NCBI GenBank assembly: GCA_022605955.1
Contig: JAKCOZ010000007.1
Span: forward strand, 10,173,501-10,237,500
From: Rallus limicola
Lineage: Eukaryota; Chordata; Aves; Gruiformes; Rallidae
Direction: 5' to 3'
DNA: 64,000 nt
Within the stretch, counting starts at the first letter, position 1. Every line of letters starts with the position of its first letter. The notes beneath the pieces were generated by a model. That model was not told the DNA's origin. It worked only from the letters and a program-made list of their open reading frames with translations, and made no database searches. Positions 1-21,580 of this stretch are shown here, one piece after another. The position numbers and the translations under genes were made by a program.

Positions 1-3000
1 ATTGAATACATTTGAAATGTAAACATAGAGTCTCATTAAAGAAAAATATATGCATTATGTAAGCTATCAGATGTGCTGTACGTGATACTCTTTTACTTTC
101 TGTAGTAAATATGACTACTTATCGTTTGGTAGAATTACCAAATCTTTCTTGCAGATCTGTAGGAAGGACAGCTAGGAGGTTATGCATCTCTAAATATGGA
201 TGAGATGCAAAAGGCTGTGTCAGTAAAAGATGCCAGTATAAGTTGTACTAGTTACTGTTTCTGTGCCTGCAGTGAGATCTGGAACCATTTTTCTTTGGAG
301 TAAGTTATAAAATTTGTCATTTTCTTAGTGCTAGTTACAAATTTGACTCACCTTACTTTGAGTTTGTTCCCTTTATCTGGAGAGCCAAAACTAGAGATTT
401 ATTTGGTTGTGGTGACTGGGAAAGCAGTAAATTAGCTTGGTGCACTAAAAGCTCAATATAGCGAAGCGTTTGGTGTTCATTTCACTTTCAGTAATCCCAT
501 TGACTCCTCAGATAAGTGGAATTAATCTTGGGATACAAGATTCTTGTCTTATCCTACAGTAGTCTTGTATCCTAAAATTAATATCCCTCAGGCTAAGTGT
601 AGAAAAGTTAGATATTCATCCTCAGCAGAGACTGCACAGAATGTCCTTGGTTTATACTTAACTCCTTCTGGTGTTTGGCTTTGCTAGTAGCTAGGTGCCA
701 TTTGGCAATTTTTCCCTTTACTGGGTTGTTCCTTGTGTTGTCCTGCAAAGACCTGTCTATCCAAAATTTCGGACCCTGCAACTTTGAATTCAAAGGGGAA
801 TTCAACACAAAACTGTAGTGATTAACTGGGAATAATATGTCCTCCTAAAGAGAATGCCTGAGCAAAATCTCAGCCATCTTTATACCCTGCAAATCTAATG
901 TTAGGTTATTTACTTGATACTTTGGTACCCTCCTCTCCTGCCTCATAACTTTCCTTTGACAAATGAAAAGCTAGAGAGCTATGGGGAAGATTATTTGTCT
1001 ATTCTCTGGTGAAAGCATAATTCATCGGCACTTTATGTTAAATCCTTGACTTAAATTTGGATTTCCACTTGGTTTTAATATTTTTTTTAACCATTTTACA
1101 ACCTGTCATTCAGGTGTCCACATGTGTGTAGCTTTACTGTCAGCCTGAGTCATCCCAGCCAGGCTGATTTCCAAACTTAACTATTGGTCCCTTGCTCTGT
1201 GAAACTGGAGGAGATGGGGGAGGGACTGGCAGCCAGGCAATGAATGTTAGGGAGAAAGAAACCTGAAAAGCAAATGTGTGTCAAAGGGAAATGGTTCTTT
1301 AAGGTTTATGCTTGATCCTCACATGTTGAGCTGTTTGGCCTGTAGCTCAGAAGTGGGCTGTGCCTCAAAGTTAATAGTCTGGTAGCAACCTTTGCCTGCT
1401 CCCTGCTGTGTTAGGAAGAAAATTAACTCCATCCCAGCCAAAACCAGGACATCTGCTCTCCAGGCTGATGGTCCAGGGAGCGCTGGGAGGAGCCGGTGCT
1501 GTCTTCATTAGTGCTCTGTGAGCATAGAGTGACCTGTGGTTCTTGGAAGTGCCAGTTCAGTCACATAAATGCGTGCTTAAGGTCTGCAAGCGGCCTTCCT
1601 GTGACACGGAAGAAGGTAAGTGGTGCGCCTGACAAAGATTGGGTACCACCGCCCTCGTTCCAGCAGCACGTGTGTCACCTAAGGTGTATGAATGCCAACA
1701 ACCTGTCACTGATGGAGGACACACTGCTGCTTACCTTCTCTCATTTGTGGGAGTTCAGTCTAAAGCATCGAAAGTCAACTGTGAGGCTTTACAGAGAATC
1801 TGCCTTTGTCACAGTGGCAGTATAAATCATTACAATGGTATTTCCTTATGGATGCTGGCAACAAGGCTACGGTCCCTGGTAGAGGTGGAAATTGATTTGA
1901 AATGTCAGGAGGAGGCTGGAGGAGAACATGGGCCGTGTTTTGGCCCCATCTTGTTTTAGCTTTGATTCATTAGGGAGAATGACACAGAGGATGGATATTT
2001 CTTTGCTTTTCATCAGGCAAATTGAGCTGTGGGGCTCAATGGTACAAAGTTTGGGTTGTGGTTATGTTGGTGTGCCTCTGGCACAGAAGTTCTCTGTTTT
2101 TTCAGGTGATTTTTAACGTATGGTTTGTTACTGTCTCAGCAGCATCACTATTTACTAAGGGTCACCTGGTTTGACACTTAGCTTTGTGGGACTGCACACT
2201 GAGGGTCGTTTTATGAATTCTGGGGACCTTTTGAGAAACGTTAACATTTTTGAATTTTCTGTCCACATGTCTGGCTGTGCTTCTCAATGCCAGGATGAAT
2301 TTTCTGTCTCAAAAATGTATTGAAGTGTAGGCTGTTCTTTGTGGCTTTCTGCTTGCTTATTTGGTTCAGTGCAGATCTGACCAGATTCCTCTCTTTGTTT
2401 GATTTCAGGTGTTCTAATTTGCTTTTTATTGCACAGTGCTTATGTGTCCTTTATAAGAAGTGTACTATAAAAGGGGTTAATCAATGAAATAGCTTTTGTC
2501 TGGCTTGGTGTACTTTATGTTGTGTAGTGTGTTATTTAGAGGAATAGAGTGATATCGATTTTTTTTTTTTCAGATTTTATTTTATTTATCTCTGTGAACA
2601 TTTTAGAAAAATAGTACAGATTAATTGAAGTTGCAGACTCAAACCTTATAAGGCATCAGTCATTCATGCTCATAAACCTACAGGGATAATTCATATCAAA
2701 TATGTTCCTTGTTGATACAGTATTACTTTAATAAATCCCCCTCAAGATCGTAACATAAATCACAGTTATAAAAAGAGAGTCCACAGTAAGACTGGAGAAA
2801 AATAGACAGGAGGATAGGAGAGATCTGTGTTAAGCCCAGCCCATTCTGATTAATTCCAGAATTTTAATGCTTGCAAATGTATCAATTGGCAAGTGTTCAT
2901 ATTTGTATGTTTAAGACCTTTTGAATCAGATACGATTCTCTGTATAAAACAGTCTGACAGGTATTTTCTAATCTTTCAGTGTTTTGTATTACATTATCAA

Positions 3001-3731
3001 CCCTGTATTCGATCCATTTATGAAGCACAAAGCACTCCCATTCCTAGAGATTTATTCTTGTATCATTTTTCCCCAGATTTGCCAGAACACCATCATGTTC
3101 GTGTTCTGAAGGTTAATGCCCAAAGTCAAGCAGACAGAAGCCAAGTGCTGCGAGGTTTCCAAGATTAGGACTGATTCCCTTCACAAAAATAAATGATTCC
3201 TGCCATGTTCAGTGATTTTGTGCAGCACTACTCACGGCTGAGTGAGTGCATCAATACTGTAGTCCTTACATGCTGTACATACTGATGACACTCTGTGTTA
3301 ACTTGATTGACTGAGCAGTATACTGGAGAGGATGCACCTGCGAGAGATGTGCAGACATATATATATTCTTATTCCGGTTTTGAAACATTTATTTTACTTT
3401 TTTTTTACTTGGAAGTCTTAGTTTTACATTCCATGGGTTATCATGTTGTGCTTTTAAGGTAGAGCAAACAGTTACGTGTTTCTTTGTTGTCAAAACTGTA
3501 TTGGAAAATGATCTAAGGTGCATCTTCTTTCTCTTTATAGCTAAAAGCCTGATTTTATATTTTAAAGGAAAATGACATAAAGGGGACGAGTGTGAAGGCT
3601 GGCAAGTCAGTAGCTATGTAGATTATGCTTATTTTAAGAGATTCAGTTTAATGGTAGAGAAATGTCTCATGTAATTCACGTATAAGCGTTATTTTTTGTT
3701 ACATTTTTATGTTTTGTTATCGTTTTTGTAG
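1..3731 (+). other. ASXL3: ASXL3 upstream intron (3' part)
   Basis: This is intron sequence ahead of the first recognisable coding exon in the window. Both strands were read for the expected preceding ASXL3 exon and none was found with acceptable splice signals and frame. The stretch is AT-rich. It holds a roughly 41-bp remnant of an avian LTR at 1411-1451 and several short chance ORFs (for example 1496-1825 and 2893-3168) without recognisable domains. The 3' end at 3722-3731 is a T-rich tract followed by AG, a normal acceptor. Confidence 0.75.
1411..1451 (-). mobile_element. ERV LTR terminal fragment (about 41 bp)
   Basis: The bases match, in reverse orientation, the 5' terminus of the LTR family seen at 28749, 29183-29357 and 63394-63880 (the block ending in CCAGCCAAAACCAGGACA). 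Only the terminal piece survives. The call rests on comparison with the copies inside this window and on my recognition of the family as common in bird genomes. Confidence 0.6.
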
Positions 3732-11275
<7,544 letters not shown>

Positions 11276-12671
11276 TAATGAGAATTTTTTACAGTGTGTT
11301 TGCATAGGCTGATGTGGTTGACTAGGAATTGTTCCAGAAAAGAGTAAGGAGAAAATGTCCATACTTTCTTAGGTAAAACTGTTAGACGTAGAATGACTGT
11401 AAAATTTATCTAAGCATCATCCAGCTCCTGTTTCCCTTCTTTCTGAAAACTATGCTGCTCCCAGATTTGTCCAAATGGAAACTGGCTAACAGATCTTCCA
11501 AACTTGCCAGATCTCTTAATTAGCTTTTCTGCGTATGGTGTTGAAGATAAACTTCTCATCCTCAAGACTTTATTTACATTGAGCTTCTTCATCTGTCATC
11601 TTCCTGGGCTCTCTGCCAGCAATGTCCAGGTCAATATTAGTTCTGTTAGTTTCTTCTCCTCCTTGCCTTTTATGCATGCCTACCTATGCATCTGCTCAGC
11701 TCCAGCACACTGAATCCATTCATTCCCACCTTTTGTAAGGAAGTTCTTGTTCAGAGCTCAGTGCTGCAGGCTCGTATGGGTTGTTAATCAGGTCTGTTGA
11801 GGAGAATTATTTGGAGAGTAACGGTGGAAATATAAGTTCCATTTCATGTTTCCTACAATGCTTGGTTCTTCCTGCATTTTTTTGTCAGATTACAGGCATC
11901 TTAGAGCAGCAAAAAATAATTAAAAAGAAATTTTCCAGCAAGACTAGCAGATGAAACAGCAAAGAGAGCCCAAAATAATTTCATTTATGCACTTGCCTCC
12001 CTTCTGGATTTAAACAGTCTTACCGATTTCTGTGGGGAATACTCATGTGCTCAATTCAGACACATTAACTTAACTAAATAGGGCGTTATGTTTTTGCAGA
12101 TGGTCAGTGTCTCACTTGTTATGTAATAACTAGAGAATGCAGGTCACTTAAATGACTAATTAAAACTCGGATCTTAAATCACTATGTTCAATGCCATGGT
12201 TTCATTTCTTAAACTGTTAATGGTTAGTGTCTGCTACAGTGACACAGGGAAAGCAGTGCAATATGAGACAAAAAGAGAAAGAAAAAATGTAGTGAGGTAC
12301 ATTTACTCAGCCTCTTATCAAATTAGATAACTGTGTATTGTGGACTAAAATGACACACTTTGGTAATGGAATAATTGGAAAAGAACATTAAAACCAGAGG
12401 CATAAGAGAAAGAATATAAATGTATTTATTCTCAAGCCTCTCACAAGACAGTCAAAGGCAGTACTGAGAAATTTTGAGTATCTTTTTCCTTGCTGTAGAC
12501 CAGATTTTAACTTAGTGTCCAGCAAATATCTTCCTGGTAGTTCAGATTATTTTTTTTTTCTCTTTCTGGTTAATTTACCAAAAGAAATTTTCAAAAAATA
12601 AAACTGCTAGATAAAATCATGGTTTTCTCTCCAGCCACCAAAGTTGCCAGTTTACATATCAAGCACTGGGG

Positions 12672-13070
12672 CCTCTATTTAGAGGGCTGGGGCTGTTCAG
12701 CCTGGAAAAAAGAAGACTTAGGGGGGACCTAATTAATGTCTATAAATATCTTAGACATGGGTTGCAGGGGGAATTGGACAGCCCGTTTTCAGTGGTCAGT
12801 GGGGACAGGACTAGGGGCAATGGCTGTAAGCTAGAGCATAGGAAGTTCCGCACCAACATGCGGAAGAACTTTTTCACAGTGAGGGTGACGGAGCAGTGGA
12901 ATAGGCTGCCCAGGGAGGTGGTGGAGTCTCCTTCTCTGGAGATATTCAAGTCTCGTCTGGACGCCTATCTATGTAGTATGAGATAGGGAGCCTGCTTTGG
13001 CAGGGGGGTTGGACCCGATGATCTCTTGAGGTCCCTTCCAACCCCTAAGATTCTGTGATTCTGTGATTCT
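12672..13070 (+). mobile_element. CR1 LINE 3'-end fragment
   Basis: This fragment of about 400 bp encodes the very C-terminus of CR1 ORF2. The frame 12762-12986 contains [20 protein letters not shown] and [16 protein letters not shown]. It is followed by the CR1 3' UTR with GGACCCGATGATCTCTTGAG, and ends in two copies of the ATTCTGTG octamer at 13060-13070. The 5' end is truncated and it lies in the same orientation as ASXL3. The intact tail suggests a fairly young insertion. Confidence 0.93.
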
Positions 13071-16000
13071 TATTTTAAGATTTATTTTTAAAAATGGACA
13101 GTCTCAAACTGACAACCCATTTACCTTCTTATCAGTGTTCTTACAGCTGACTGTCTGGCAAAAAAATCAAGAGGCTATTTGTCAAATTTAATCATACTAC
13201 ACTAGTTAAAAGCAATTCATTTCCTTTAATTTTTACTTCTGAAAGTGATCACATTACGCACACATCGCAGGTGTCATTTCAAAGGCCCATCGCTACGTCA
13301 TCGGGCACGTTCACTCTGCAAGTGAACCAGTCACAAAAAAAGCAGTTGTCACACGTCTTTTACAGGTGTCCTTCAGTCTGTCGTCCTTTCACAGCGTTGT
13401 ATGGTTTTGTGTAGGATACCATGTTTTAACCTGAGTCTGGAAGATATGAATCTCCGTTCTTCTCCAGAAGATTAATGGAAGCCTTTGGCCTCTAAGCATG
13501 ATAGTTTGAGGATTTGCTATCTGGTGGGAAGTGAAATAGCCCCGAATCCTCACTCTGCAGAGGTCTTAGTAGAGAAAGAACTGCATCCCTTTTCTTGCTA
13601 TCTGAGAATTATATCCTTTTGTGCCTAAAGAGTAGCATCCCAAATATGGAGTAATGGAAGCAACTGAGCTGATACTCTTTTTTATTCCTGTGGCAAGTGG
13701 AAAATGCCAGTGTAGTGCTCAAGGATCTTGGGAGAGGGAGAGAGAATCCCAACCAGGGGGCTCTGGTGAAAGTCTCCAGTTTTGGTCACTTCTTCCTGTT
13801 TTATTTCTGCTGTCTAAATCAAATCAGGCATCAGGCAAGCAAAAATAGTGTCAAAATATTCTCCGATTTAGCTGCCCATCTCTGAGGGTTCAGTTTGGTT
13901 GGTTTATATTGTCCTTTCTTGTTTGGCCTGAGAATTTCTGCTCCTCTGGCTCTGAAGTGTTTCTCCCTGTGCGCTGCTGCCTTCCCCAGAGAAAGCTGCA
14001 TTTCTGTGTTGTCATGATTTGGATATAGTATGTGAAGTACCGTAATGAATGGCACCATAAAAATGTAATAGAGTTATGCTATTTGTGTATATATAGTGAT
14101 CTGTGAAATAAATTACTAATGAAGTGCAGTCTCATTTAAGCTTTATTACTGCTGCACATAGAAAAACCCTATGATGAATGATCCTTTGTCATTTCTGTCA
14201 TAAACACCATTTTTCTGGGCGGTATAACTCCTCCTCTTTAAATCGTACTGAGCTGAAACTTGTCATGCGTATGTCAGTTTGAATAAGCATTTTTAGAAAC
14301 CATTAGTTAAGGGAGTTGAGGTTTTCTTTTTTGTGTGTGTGCAAGTGTTTATTATAAATAAACGACTTCTCTCTCAACCCCAGTTAAGTCTAATAAGTTC
14401 AGAAAAAATTCAGGGCCAAGTCAGGAGCTTCATGGGACGTGTCTTCTGGCTTTTTCTTTTGCTTTCAAGTTTTGTGGTTGCTATCAGAGAGCCCCTTGTG
14501 GAACAAGAGCCATGGGAGCCCACGGAACAAAGGGCCTCAGAAAGATGTCCCAGAATGGAAGAAGTTGAGAACAACTCTGCTGATGTTGTTGCTGTCATTT
14601 TTCCTACTCCAGATAGATTTTTGACAAAGTGGAAGTGTAGAATCATTGCCTTTTTCTTTTTTCCCTTAGGAAAAGATAAATTGTGCCATCAGTTATTCAC
14701 ATTTGAAATTGATGTCAGCTTGTGTGTTAGTTTAAATTTTATTTTGGTAGCAATGAGGCCTGTGTGCAATTTTCTCCATTCAAAATGCCTATAAAAGAAA
14801 TCAGAGCAGTTGGCAGTTATGGCAGATATGTTTTATCAAGGATTTAATTTGCTTTCGTTTGGATTCAGAGTGAAATAGTGTGCAGACATTATTCAAAGAA
14901 GCAGCCATGACCCAGGCTTGTGTGTTTAGCAGACTGTTCAAAAACATTGCATCACGGGATACTGGGGACCTTGCACCTAAAATTTGAACATCCAGATTTT
15001 CAGTGCTTTGTTAAATCTGTATGGACTCAGAGGCTCAAAAACAATGCTTAGCTCATAGACAAGCCTGTTAGGTGATCCCCTGAGAGACCTAGATGACTGA
15101 GCTGACAATAAAGAAACCGGGGAGGTATAGAAACTATATGGAAAGCAAAGTATCTGCACAAAAGATTTCAGTTGTCACAAATCCCAGTGAAGTATTTTTC
15201 ATTTCATCTCTAATTATAACAGTACATCTGAAGAACAATGGCAATCGCATCAAATACCTGCCTCTAATATTAATGCATCAAGCTGATAATTGCATGTAAC
15301 AGAAGCCTTCCTGACCACCTCTCAGCAAATGCTCATCTTCAAAGCAGGAAGTTGTTGTCTGTATCTAGATTACTACATTGCGTCAGTGCCTCTTTAAATA
15401 TTAATTAAGCAGTGTATGTTGTGCAAGGATGAGTAGCAGGTCTGGGTGACATGTTGCTGAAAAGGAACAGCAGCTGGCAGTATCCTGCCTGCACCAGCTT
15501 TCCTTGTTGCTGCTACTGGGGAGTCAGATTCCTGCTAGTAGCACCAGGGTATGGGCAAAGGGAAGAGAAATACACCCCTGTGGTAAGCTTCCAAGAATAG
15601 AAGTGCTGCCTCATCTGAGTAGTACCAGAAAGCTTAAGTGATTTTACTCATCCTTAGAGAGCTAAACAAAGTGGTTTTTCCTAAATGCTCTGAAGAAAAG
15701 TCTGTCTTTCCAAACTCTACAAATGCTTAACTACTCTGATTTTCGAGAACTTAACTCCCTGTCCTGTGTTTTCTCTTTTGGTAATACTGTGTTCTGCTGA
15801 GCCTCTTGTGGTTTGCACCTGTCCTGCCTTTTCACATGGGATGGGAATTTTCTCCTACAAAAACACCCACAGAGGATCTCAAAGCCTTCTCAGACCCATG
15901 TGTCAGGATGCAGTGCCGTTTTACATGCCCAAACCTGCTCATCATGAAGAGCACCTAAAACAGTAGAGAATAATATAGTAAAAAATTCTGTCTTTTTTCA

Positions 16001-18842
16001 GCTGTACTTGTTTTATGAAAGGCATGTAGTGCACTCTTCTATTCTGACTCAATCCACAGTTTATAGTCAGGGGAGTCACTTAAATTCAAAATCTTAAATA
16101 TTCTTAAGGAAATGCTTAAGCCATGTAGTATTGCAGAAATGCCTGTGAATATTTCAGGCTTATAGTAAGCCAGTCTACTAAAAAGAAAAACGTGAAATAC
16201 GAATCAAAAGACTCTAAAATGGGTCAAAACCCACCTTAATCTCTTTTTTTAAAATTTCTGAATCAGTGAAGCCCAAATTAATAAGTGTCTCTTGGGTCAG
16301 TGCCAGTACTGTAGTTATATAATAACATTACAGCATCCTGTCATGTCAAGGTCAGCGCAGGTTCTGTGTTTCTGTCTTGATCTATCCAGTTTAGGTTCAT
16401 GCTGGCACTTCCAGGTTGATTGTATCGCCTTGCACTGGGAAGACACAGGTTGATGTCAGTGTTTTTTGCTGCTCGGTTTAAAATAGTTAGAACTAATTTT
16501 GGGGAGGTTGCCTACAAAATTCCATTTCAAAACATCTTTCCTTTCTTGTCATATGACTCAGCTCAATATCTGTCCCTGCTATTTGAGCAAACAAAAGGTA
16601 ACTATTGCTTTTGATGCACACAAATTGCTCCCACTCCTAAGCACATCAGTTTGGGTTCTGCAGTGGAAAGCAGAAAATGAATACACAAAATCCTTACGCT
16701 TGTAAAAGACAAGGAGAGAGGCATGGTATCTGCCATTCTGACACTTAGCATTTATTTCATTCTAGTATTATTATATTATACTATTACAATAGTAGAAATA
16801 CTATTTAGTACATGTCTTACTGCATATATTTTTGTATTGAAACAGAGTAAGTGAAGCTTTATTTTCACAGTTCCTTCCTTGTGTCAGTGCAACTTGCTTT
16901 CTTAACTTCATCAGTACTTGAGAATTGTATTTACCACTGGATTTTTCCAGAGTTTTCTGTAGAAGACATCACACTACAGAAATTAGTCCTGTGTGTATTA
17001 TTTGCTTCTAAGTTTGTTTTACCTTTCTCTCCACTGTGTTGGCTGCTTTCTCTGCTAATATTGCAACCTTTTAGCTGTCCTTTTCAATTACCTGTCATTC
17101 ATAGTTTTCAGATATTTATTATGTTCCTGTAAATGTTCGAGTTTTACACTGAAATAGTTTTAGGGTTATGACAAAAGCACTTAGTTCAGAGTAAAGCATT
17201 TGCGTTAGAAGGTTAAATGTAACATATGTTTTCTGCACCTAAGCATATTCAAAAAAGCTGTTAAATTGGCACCACTGTGTGTGTAGTAATTGAAGGTCAT
17301 TTTATGTCACACTTCCCCCTTTAACTGACATTTTTGCTTTGGTTTTATTGGTTAATGTGGGTATCATGGCATTTTTGTAATGTGCTTTATTTGCACAGCT
17401 TTATTAAGGTAGCAGTAATATAGGCATCTTATAGAGTTAGATGGATGAAGAAATTCCAGAGCATTTAAGCTGCCTTTTCAATAAGATTTGGGGACTCTGA
17501 TTCCTGAGCTCAGGCAGCTAGGGGTGTTCAGAGAGCTTACTACCCTGGACGGCCCCCTCTGTCCTTGTGCTGCAAGTTAATACCTTTTCTACCAAACGCA
17601 GCTGGACAGATGGTGTATCTGCACATCTCACTCACGTATTAACAACAAACATCAGTTTCACTTTATATGAGTCGAAGGCTGAAGGGTTTTACTTCAGAAA
17701 TCCCTGTTGGCTTTAGCTGCAGGAATAGTCTTTTAGCTTCCCTTGTGCAGTCCGGTAAGGCTCACTGCAATCGCCTTGTAATCTGGCTGCTCTGATTGAT
17801 GTGGTAATGGAATTCTTGTTTGCTTGTTTGCAGTAATCCTTAGAGGTCCTCCTCAGCATCAGTGCTTCTACGTGCATGAGTAGGAAGCTTTACATTTTTG
17901 ATTAAGTGTCATGTTTTTGTATTTCTGCAGGCTTGGTCACTGTATTTCAGAAGCGCGAGTCAGTGTTTCCCACCGTGCCACATCCATGTTGTGGAAGTCC
18001 TTGTTTCATTTCTAAAGCCCTAGCTAACAAGCTCTTGTCACACTTGAAGCGTGTCTCACCTTTATGAACAAGTTTTGCGGAGGTGTAAGCAGAACTGTTG
18101 CAATTGCTTTTGTCTGTACCAAGGCTCAGGTCAGGTAGAACATCTAGTAGGACACAGCCGTGCTGAGAGCTAAAAATATAATATCCACAGCTGTCTCTGC
18201 AGCATCCTTTCCCTAAGTCTTTCTGGTGTGTGAGGGACCCTGCACTCATGCTCGTTCTGATGCAAATTAGTGAAGCTTTTGTTCCCCTCTCCTTCCCACC
18301 AAACACATTTTATAAAGTACAGTGCACAGCTGTTAGTGTTTAGTAAAAGTAGGACCTTGTACCCAGTGCCAGTTCCATTCACATTTGAACAGAACTATTA
18401 GTACTTAAAAAGAGAAAAGAATTGATAAAATGCTTCCCTTCCAGTGGGAAAGTACTCGCACAAGTGCCTTTTTAAAAGACTTCGTGCTAGGAGCTGTGTT
18501 ACGAGACTATAACTAATCTGTAGATAAATGGTAACATATATGGACACCAGGGACTGGCGTGCTTCAGATGACGTGGCTGTTGAGGGTGCATTACACCGCT
18601 GCAGTGTGTAGTGTTTCAGCCGTTTCTTTCTTGCTAAGTGCTAATGATTAAGTAATGTGAGTTGGTTGGTCTGCAGTGCCTCCAGCGTTGCCACTGTAGG
18701 GCTGCACTGGAATTAGATGGAAAATGCAACATTCCTTAGGGTTCTCTGTCTGAAGTCAGTCAAGGACCTGAAACAAGATATTGGATGCAAGTGCTGTGAA
18801 AAAACAAGCAAGCAGAAGTGATCCATCCATGCTTCTGCCGCA

Positions 18843-18920
18843 GTCTCTCTCCTTCTCTTCACCCTTTCTTTCTCCTCTTTCTCCCGCTCTCCCCCTCCTC
18901 TTCTCTCTCCCTCTCTTATC
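18843..18920 (+). repeat. Polypyrimidine (CT-rich) tract
   Basis: An almost pure C/T run of roughly 78 bases on the + strand, made of irregular CTCTC and CTTTCT units with only a few interrupting purines. It is low-complexity sequence inside the large intron. Confidence 0.85.
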
Positions 18921-21199
18921 CTCACTTGCTTTTCAGTAGATATGCTCTGCTTTATTTATAAAAATGTGGAAAGGACGTTGAGGGTTTTCCTAATTACTTC
19001 AGAACATTGCTAATCTTTGAATTATTTGAAGTCAAATTTCCTTTACCTTGTTAAGGATATGTTAAGGATATACAATTTTCAGGTTTTTTGATCTGGTTTT
19101 TTTTTTTTGCAGAGGAGGGCAATATTTTCTAATGCCCAGAGAAAAGAGTTTGGGTGCAGGGTTTTCATTTATGACACTCATTAAGTTTAGATGTTTACAT
19201 GTAACATCCCTGCACCTTCTGCTTCTTGGGGTCAAAAACACACACCTTTTATTTTTATCAAAAGGTAGACCATTGCTGCTTACATTTCTTTTTCTGTGCC
19301 TTCCCCAACATATCTGTACCATCCCCAACATATGAGCATTGTTGGATGATTTAATAATGTTTTACTTTCTGAAAGTCTCCAAGGAACTTTTAAAAACAGC
19401 TTTCATACATACATGCTTGCCTTAATCACAATCTATGTATATTTTTCTATTTTACCTTTTTTTTTTTTCCGAGCATATGTGCCTATTCTAGAACTTTTAT
19501 AAATACTTGGTGTTTGTTGGGTGTTCTGACTTGGTTCAGATTGGTGCTTGTATGATGGATATAACAGAAAAATACATTTTATTTGTAATTTTGTCTAACT
19601 TGAAGGTAGTTATAAGGTACCGTTTGCTGCATATTCTGGTTTTCCTTATATCTTACTTGGGTTTTGCTTCATTTTTAAAGCATGCTTTATCTTTTTCATT
19701 TTGCCAGATTTATTATTCTCCTTAAATTCTTCATTTAATTTCTTGCATCTGAGCGCAACCAGATTGGGTTCTATTGTCTTTTTTGACACTACAGTGTATT
19801 GGAATGAATATAGCTATCCCACTTGTCTTCTTGATTTAGACAAGGTCTAAATTAACAAGTCACATTTCATTTTGAAAACATATGTTTGCAATTCTTCAGT
19901 CTTACTCGGCATATTTCCCACTTTAGTGAAGATGGAAAAGGTCTTTGTTTCTTTCTTTAAAAGACTCTTCTTCCTTTTCTCCTCTTGTCTGAAACAATTA
20001 CTCCTATAGTAGTAGATATTTTCTTTTTCATCCTTTGATGTTTTACTTCTAAGTTTAGTCTGGTTATTTTTTAAATTACTTTCACCATCTGTCTTCTGAA
20101 TCTGTCTTTTCATTTTGTATTCGAGGACAAACCGTGTACGTTATGTCGACGATGAGTTGGAAGTGAAAAGTTTTTCTTATAAGGATTGATAACTTCATAA
20201 TCTGGACTAAATAAACTTTAGCCCTATTCTGAGTCGGGTTATACTCTACTGTGAAAAGGTGAGACCCGTGGAAGAGAGATTATACAGAGTGAAGGCTGGC
20301 ACTCAAGTTGTATTACATCATAATTGCTGTGAGAGGCATAGTGTAAGCTGGTATTTTTCAATGACACCTACCCAAAACATCAAGCAGGGGTGGCTGCGTT
20401 TGTTATTCTGAGAGCAGCTCTTAAGTCAGATCCATGTCCTGTTGTCTGCTTTTATCAGATGTATCTGTCTTATGATTCATGTACTATCACTATCACTTTA
20501 CTATCACCATTTTGTGGTCACAACAACAAAAGTCCTGATAGTGGCATCTTGTCAGAAGCAGGTTTCTTATACTCCTGTTTACCTAGTTTAAACTCAGAAA
20601 CTCTTCCGTTGTTGGCTTTAAATACAAAGAAACTGCTTTAAGAAAGGATGGATTTTTCTTCAAAGTCATAAGCACTGTGTTTAAATCTGTGCATGTATTT
20701 TTGTGTTTCAGATGAGCCTCTAAGTGTTCCTTATCTTCAGGCAAAGAAGCAGTTGCTATCCTTTTGTCTCTGTGTTTTTGGCAAGCACTGTCTGTTTTTT
20801 TAAAAATGTTCTGTAGCTTCCAACTGCATTACTTGTTCCACATTCCTACCATCTGTGTCTTCAAGACCTGAAATCATCAACGTTTTGTATTAAACTTGGT
20901 GATTACCAACTCCTTTGCTATTCATTCCACTCCCTTTTTTTGCTCCTCTGCAATATTATACTGTGCCTTTCTCTGCACATGTTTCTCTTTCCCTTTTTTA
21001 TGTATACCAAAACCATTGATGCAAGTTTGCTTCTTTTGAGAAAAGACAGGCAGAGATGACAGGAGGAGTGGTTGCCCTCAAGAGGAGCAGCATATGTGTA
21101 TGGAGCTCTTCTACAGGGTGGATTACAGTCTGGTACAGATCTTAGGGGTCATGCTCAGAGGAGAGGTGAGTGGCATGACATCACTGTGATGGAAGTTTG

Positions 21200-21580
21200 C
21201 TTGATCATCTGATCTAACTCAGCACTCATTAGGCCACACCTAGATACTTTGTTCAATTCTGGGCTTCTCAGTTAAAAGCCATGGAGCTACGGGAGACTAT
21301 AGTGAAGAGGCACTGATTAAGTGACTGGAGCATCTCTCATATGAGGAAAGACCTTTGAGAGATGGGACTTAGCCTAGAGAAGAGAAAGATTGGGACAATC
21401 TTACCAATATATAAATATATGAAAGACAGGTGTGACAGGACCGGTGGCAGTGGGCACAAACCAAGAGACAGGCTATGTCCAGACACACCATATGTTCCAT
21501 ATGAACATAAAGTAAAACTTCTTTTATAGTGAGGGCACAGATAGCCTAGAGAAGTTGTGGATTTTTCCACCCTACCCAGA
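21200..21580 (+). mobile_element. Degraded CR1 LINE fragment
   Basis: The + strand follows the CR1 ORF2 3' region in order. Landmarks are CACTCATTAGGCCACACC, GGAGCATCTCTCATATGAGG, a 'ttagcctagagaagagaaag' block at about 21370, GGTGGCAGTGGGCACAAAC, and finally GAAGTTGTGGATTTTT. Many substitutions and deletions and no intact tail indicate an older copy than those at 12672 or 27052. The boundaries are approximate. Confidence 0.8.

Noticed and set aside
1655..1670. Frame reading SFQQH, resembling part of the ASXL3 exon expected just upstream of 3732.
   Set aside because: Only five residues agree, flanking residues do not, and no acceptor with a compatible phase frames it. It is taken as coincidence.
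14333..14794. 153-codon + strand ORF with a hydrophobic stretch like a signal peptide.
   Set aside because: No family resemblance, T-rich intronic composition makes hydrophobic runs common, and no splice or promoter context supports it.
17947..18306. 119-codon minus-strand ORF in the large intron.
   Set aside because: No recognisable domain, no repeat or splice evidence; length is within chance for the window.
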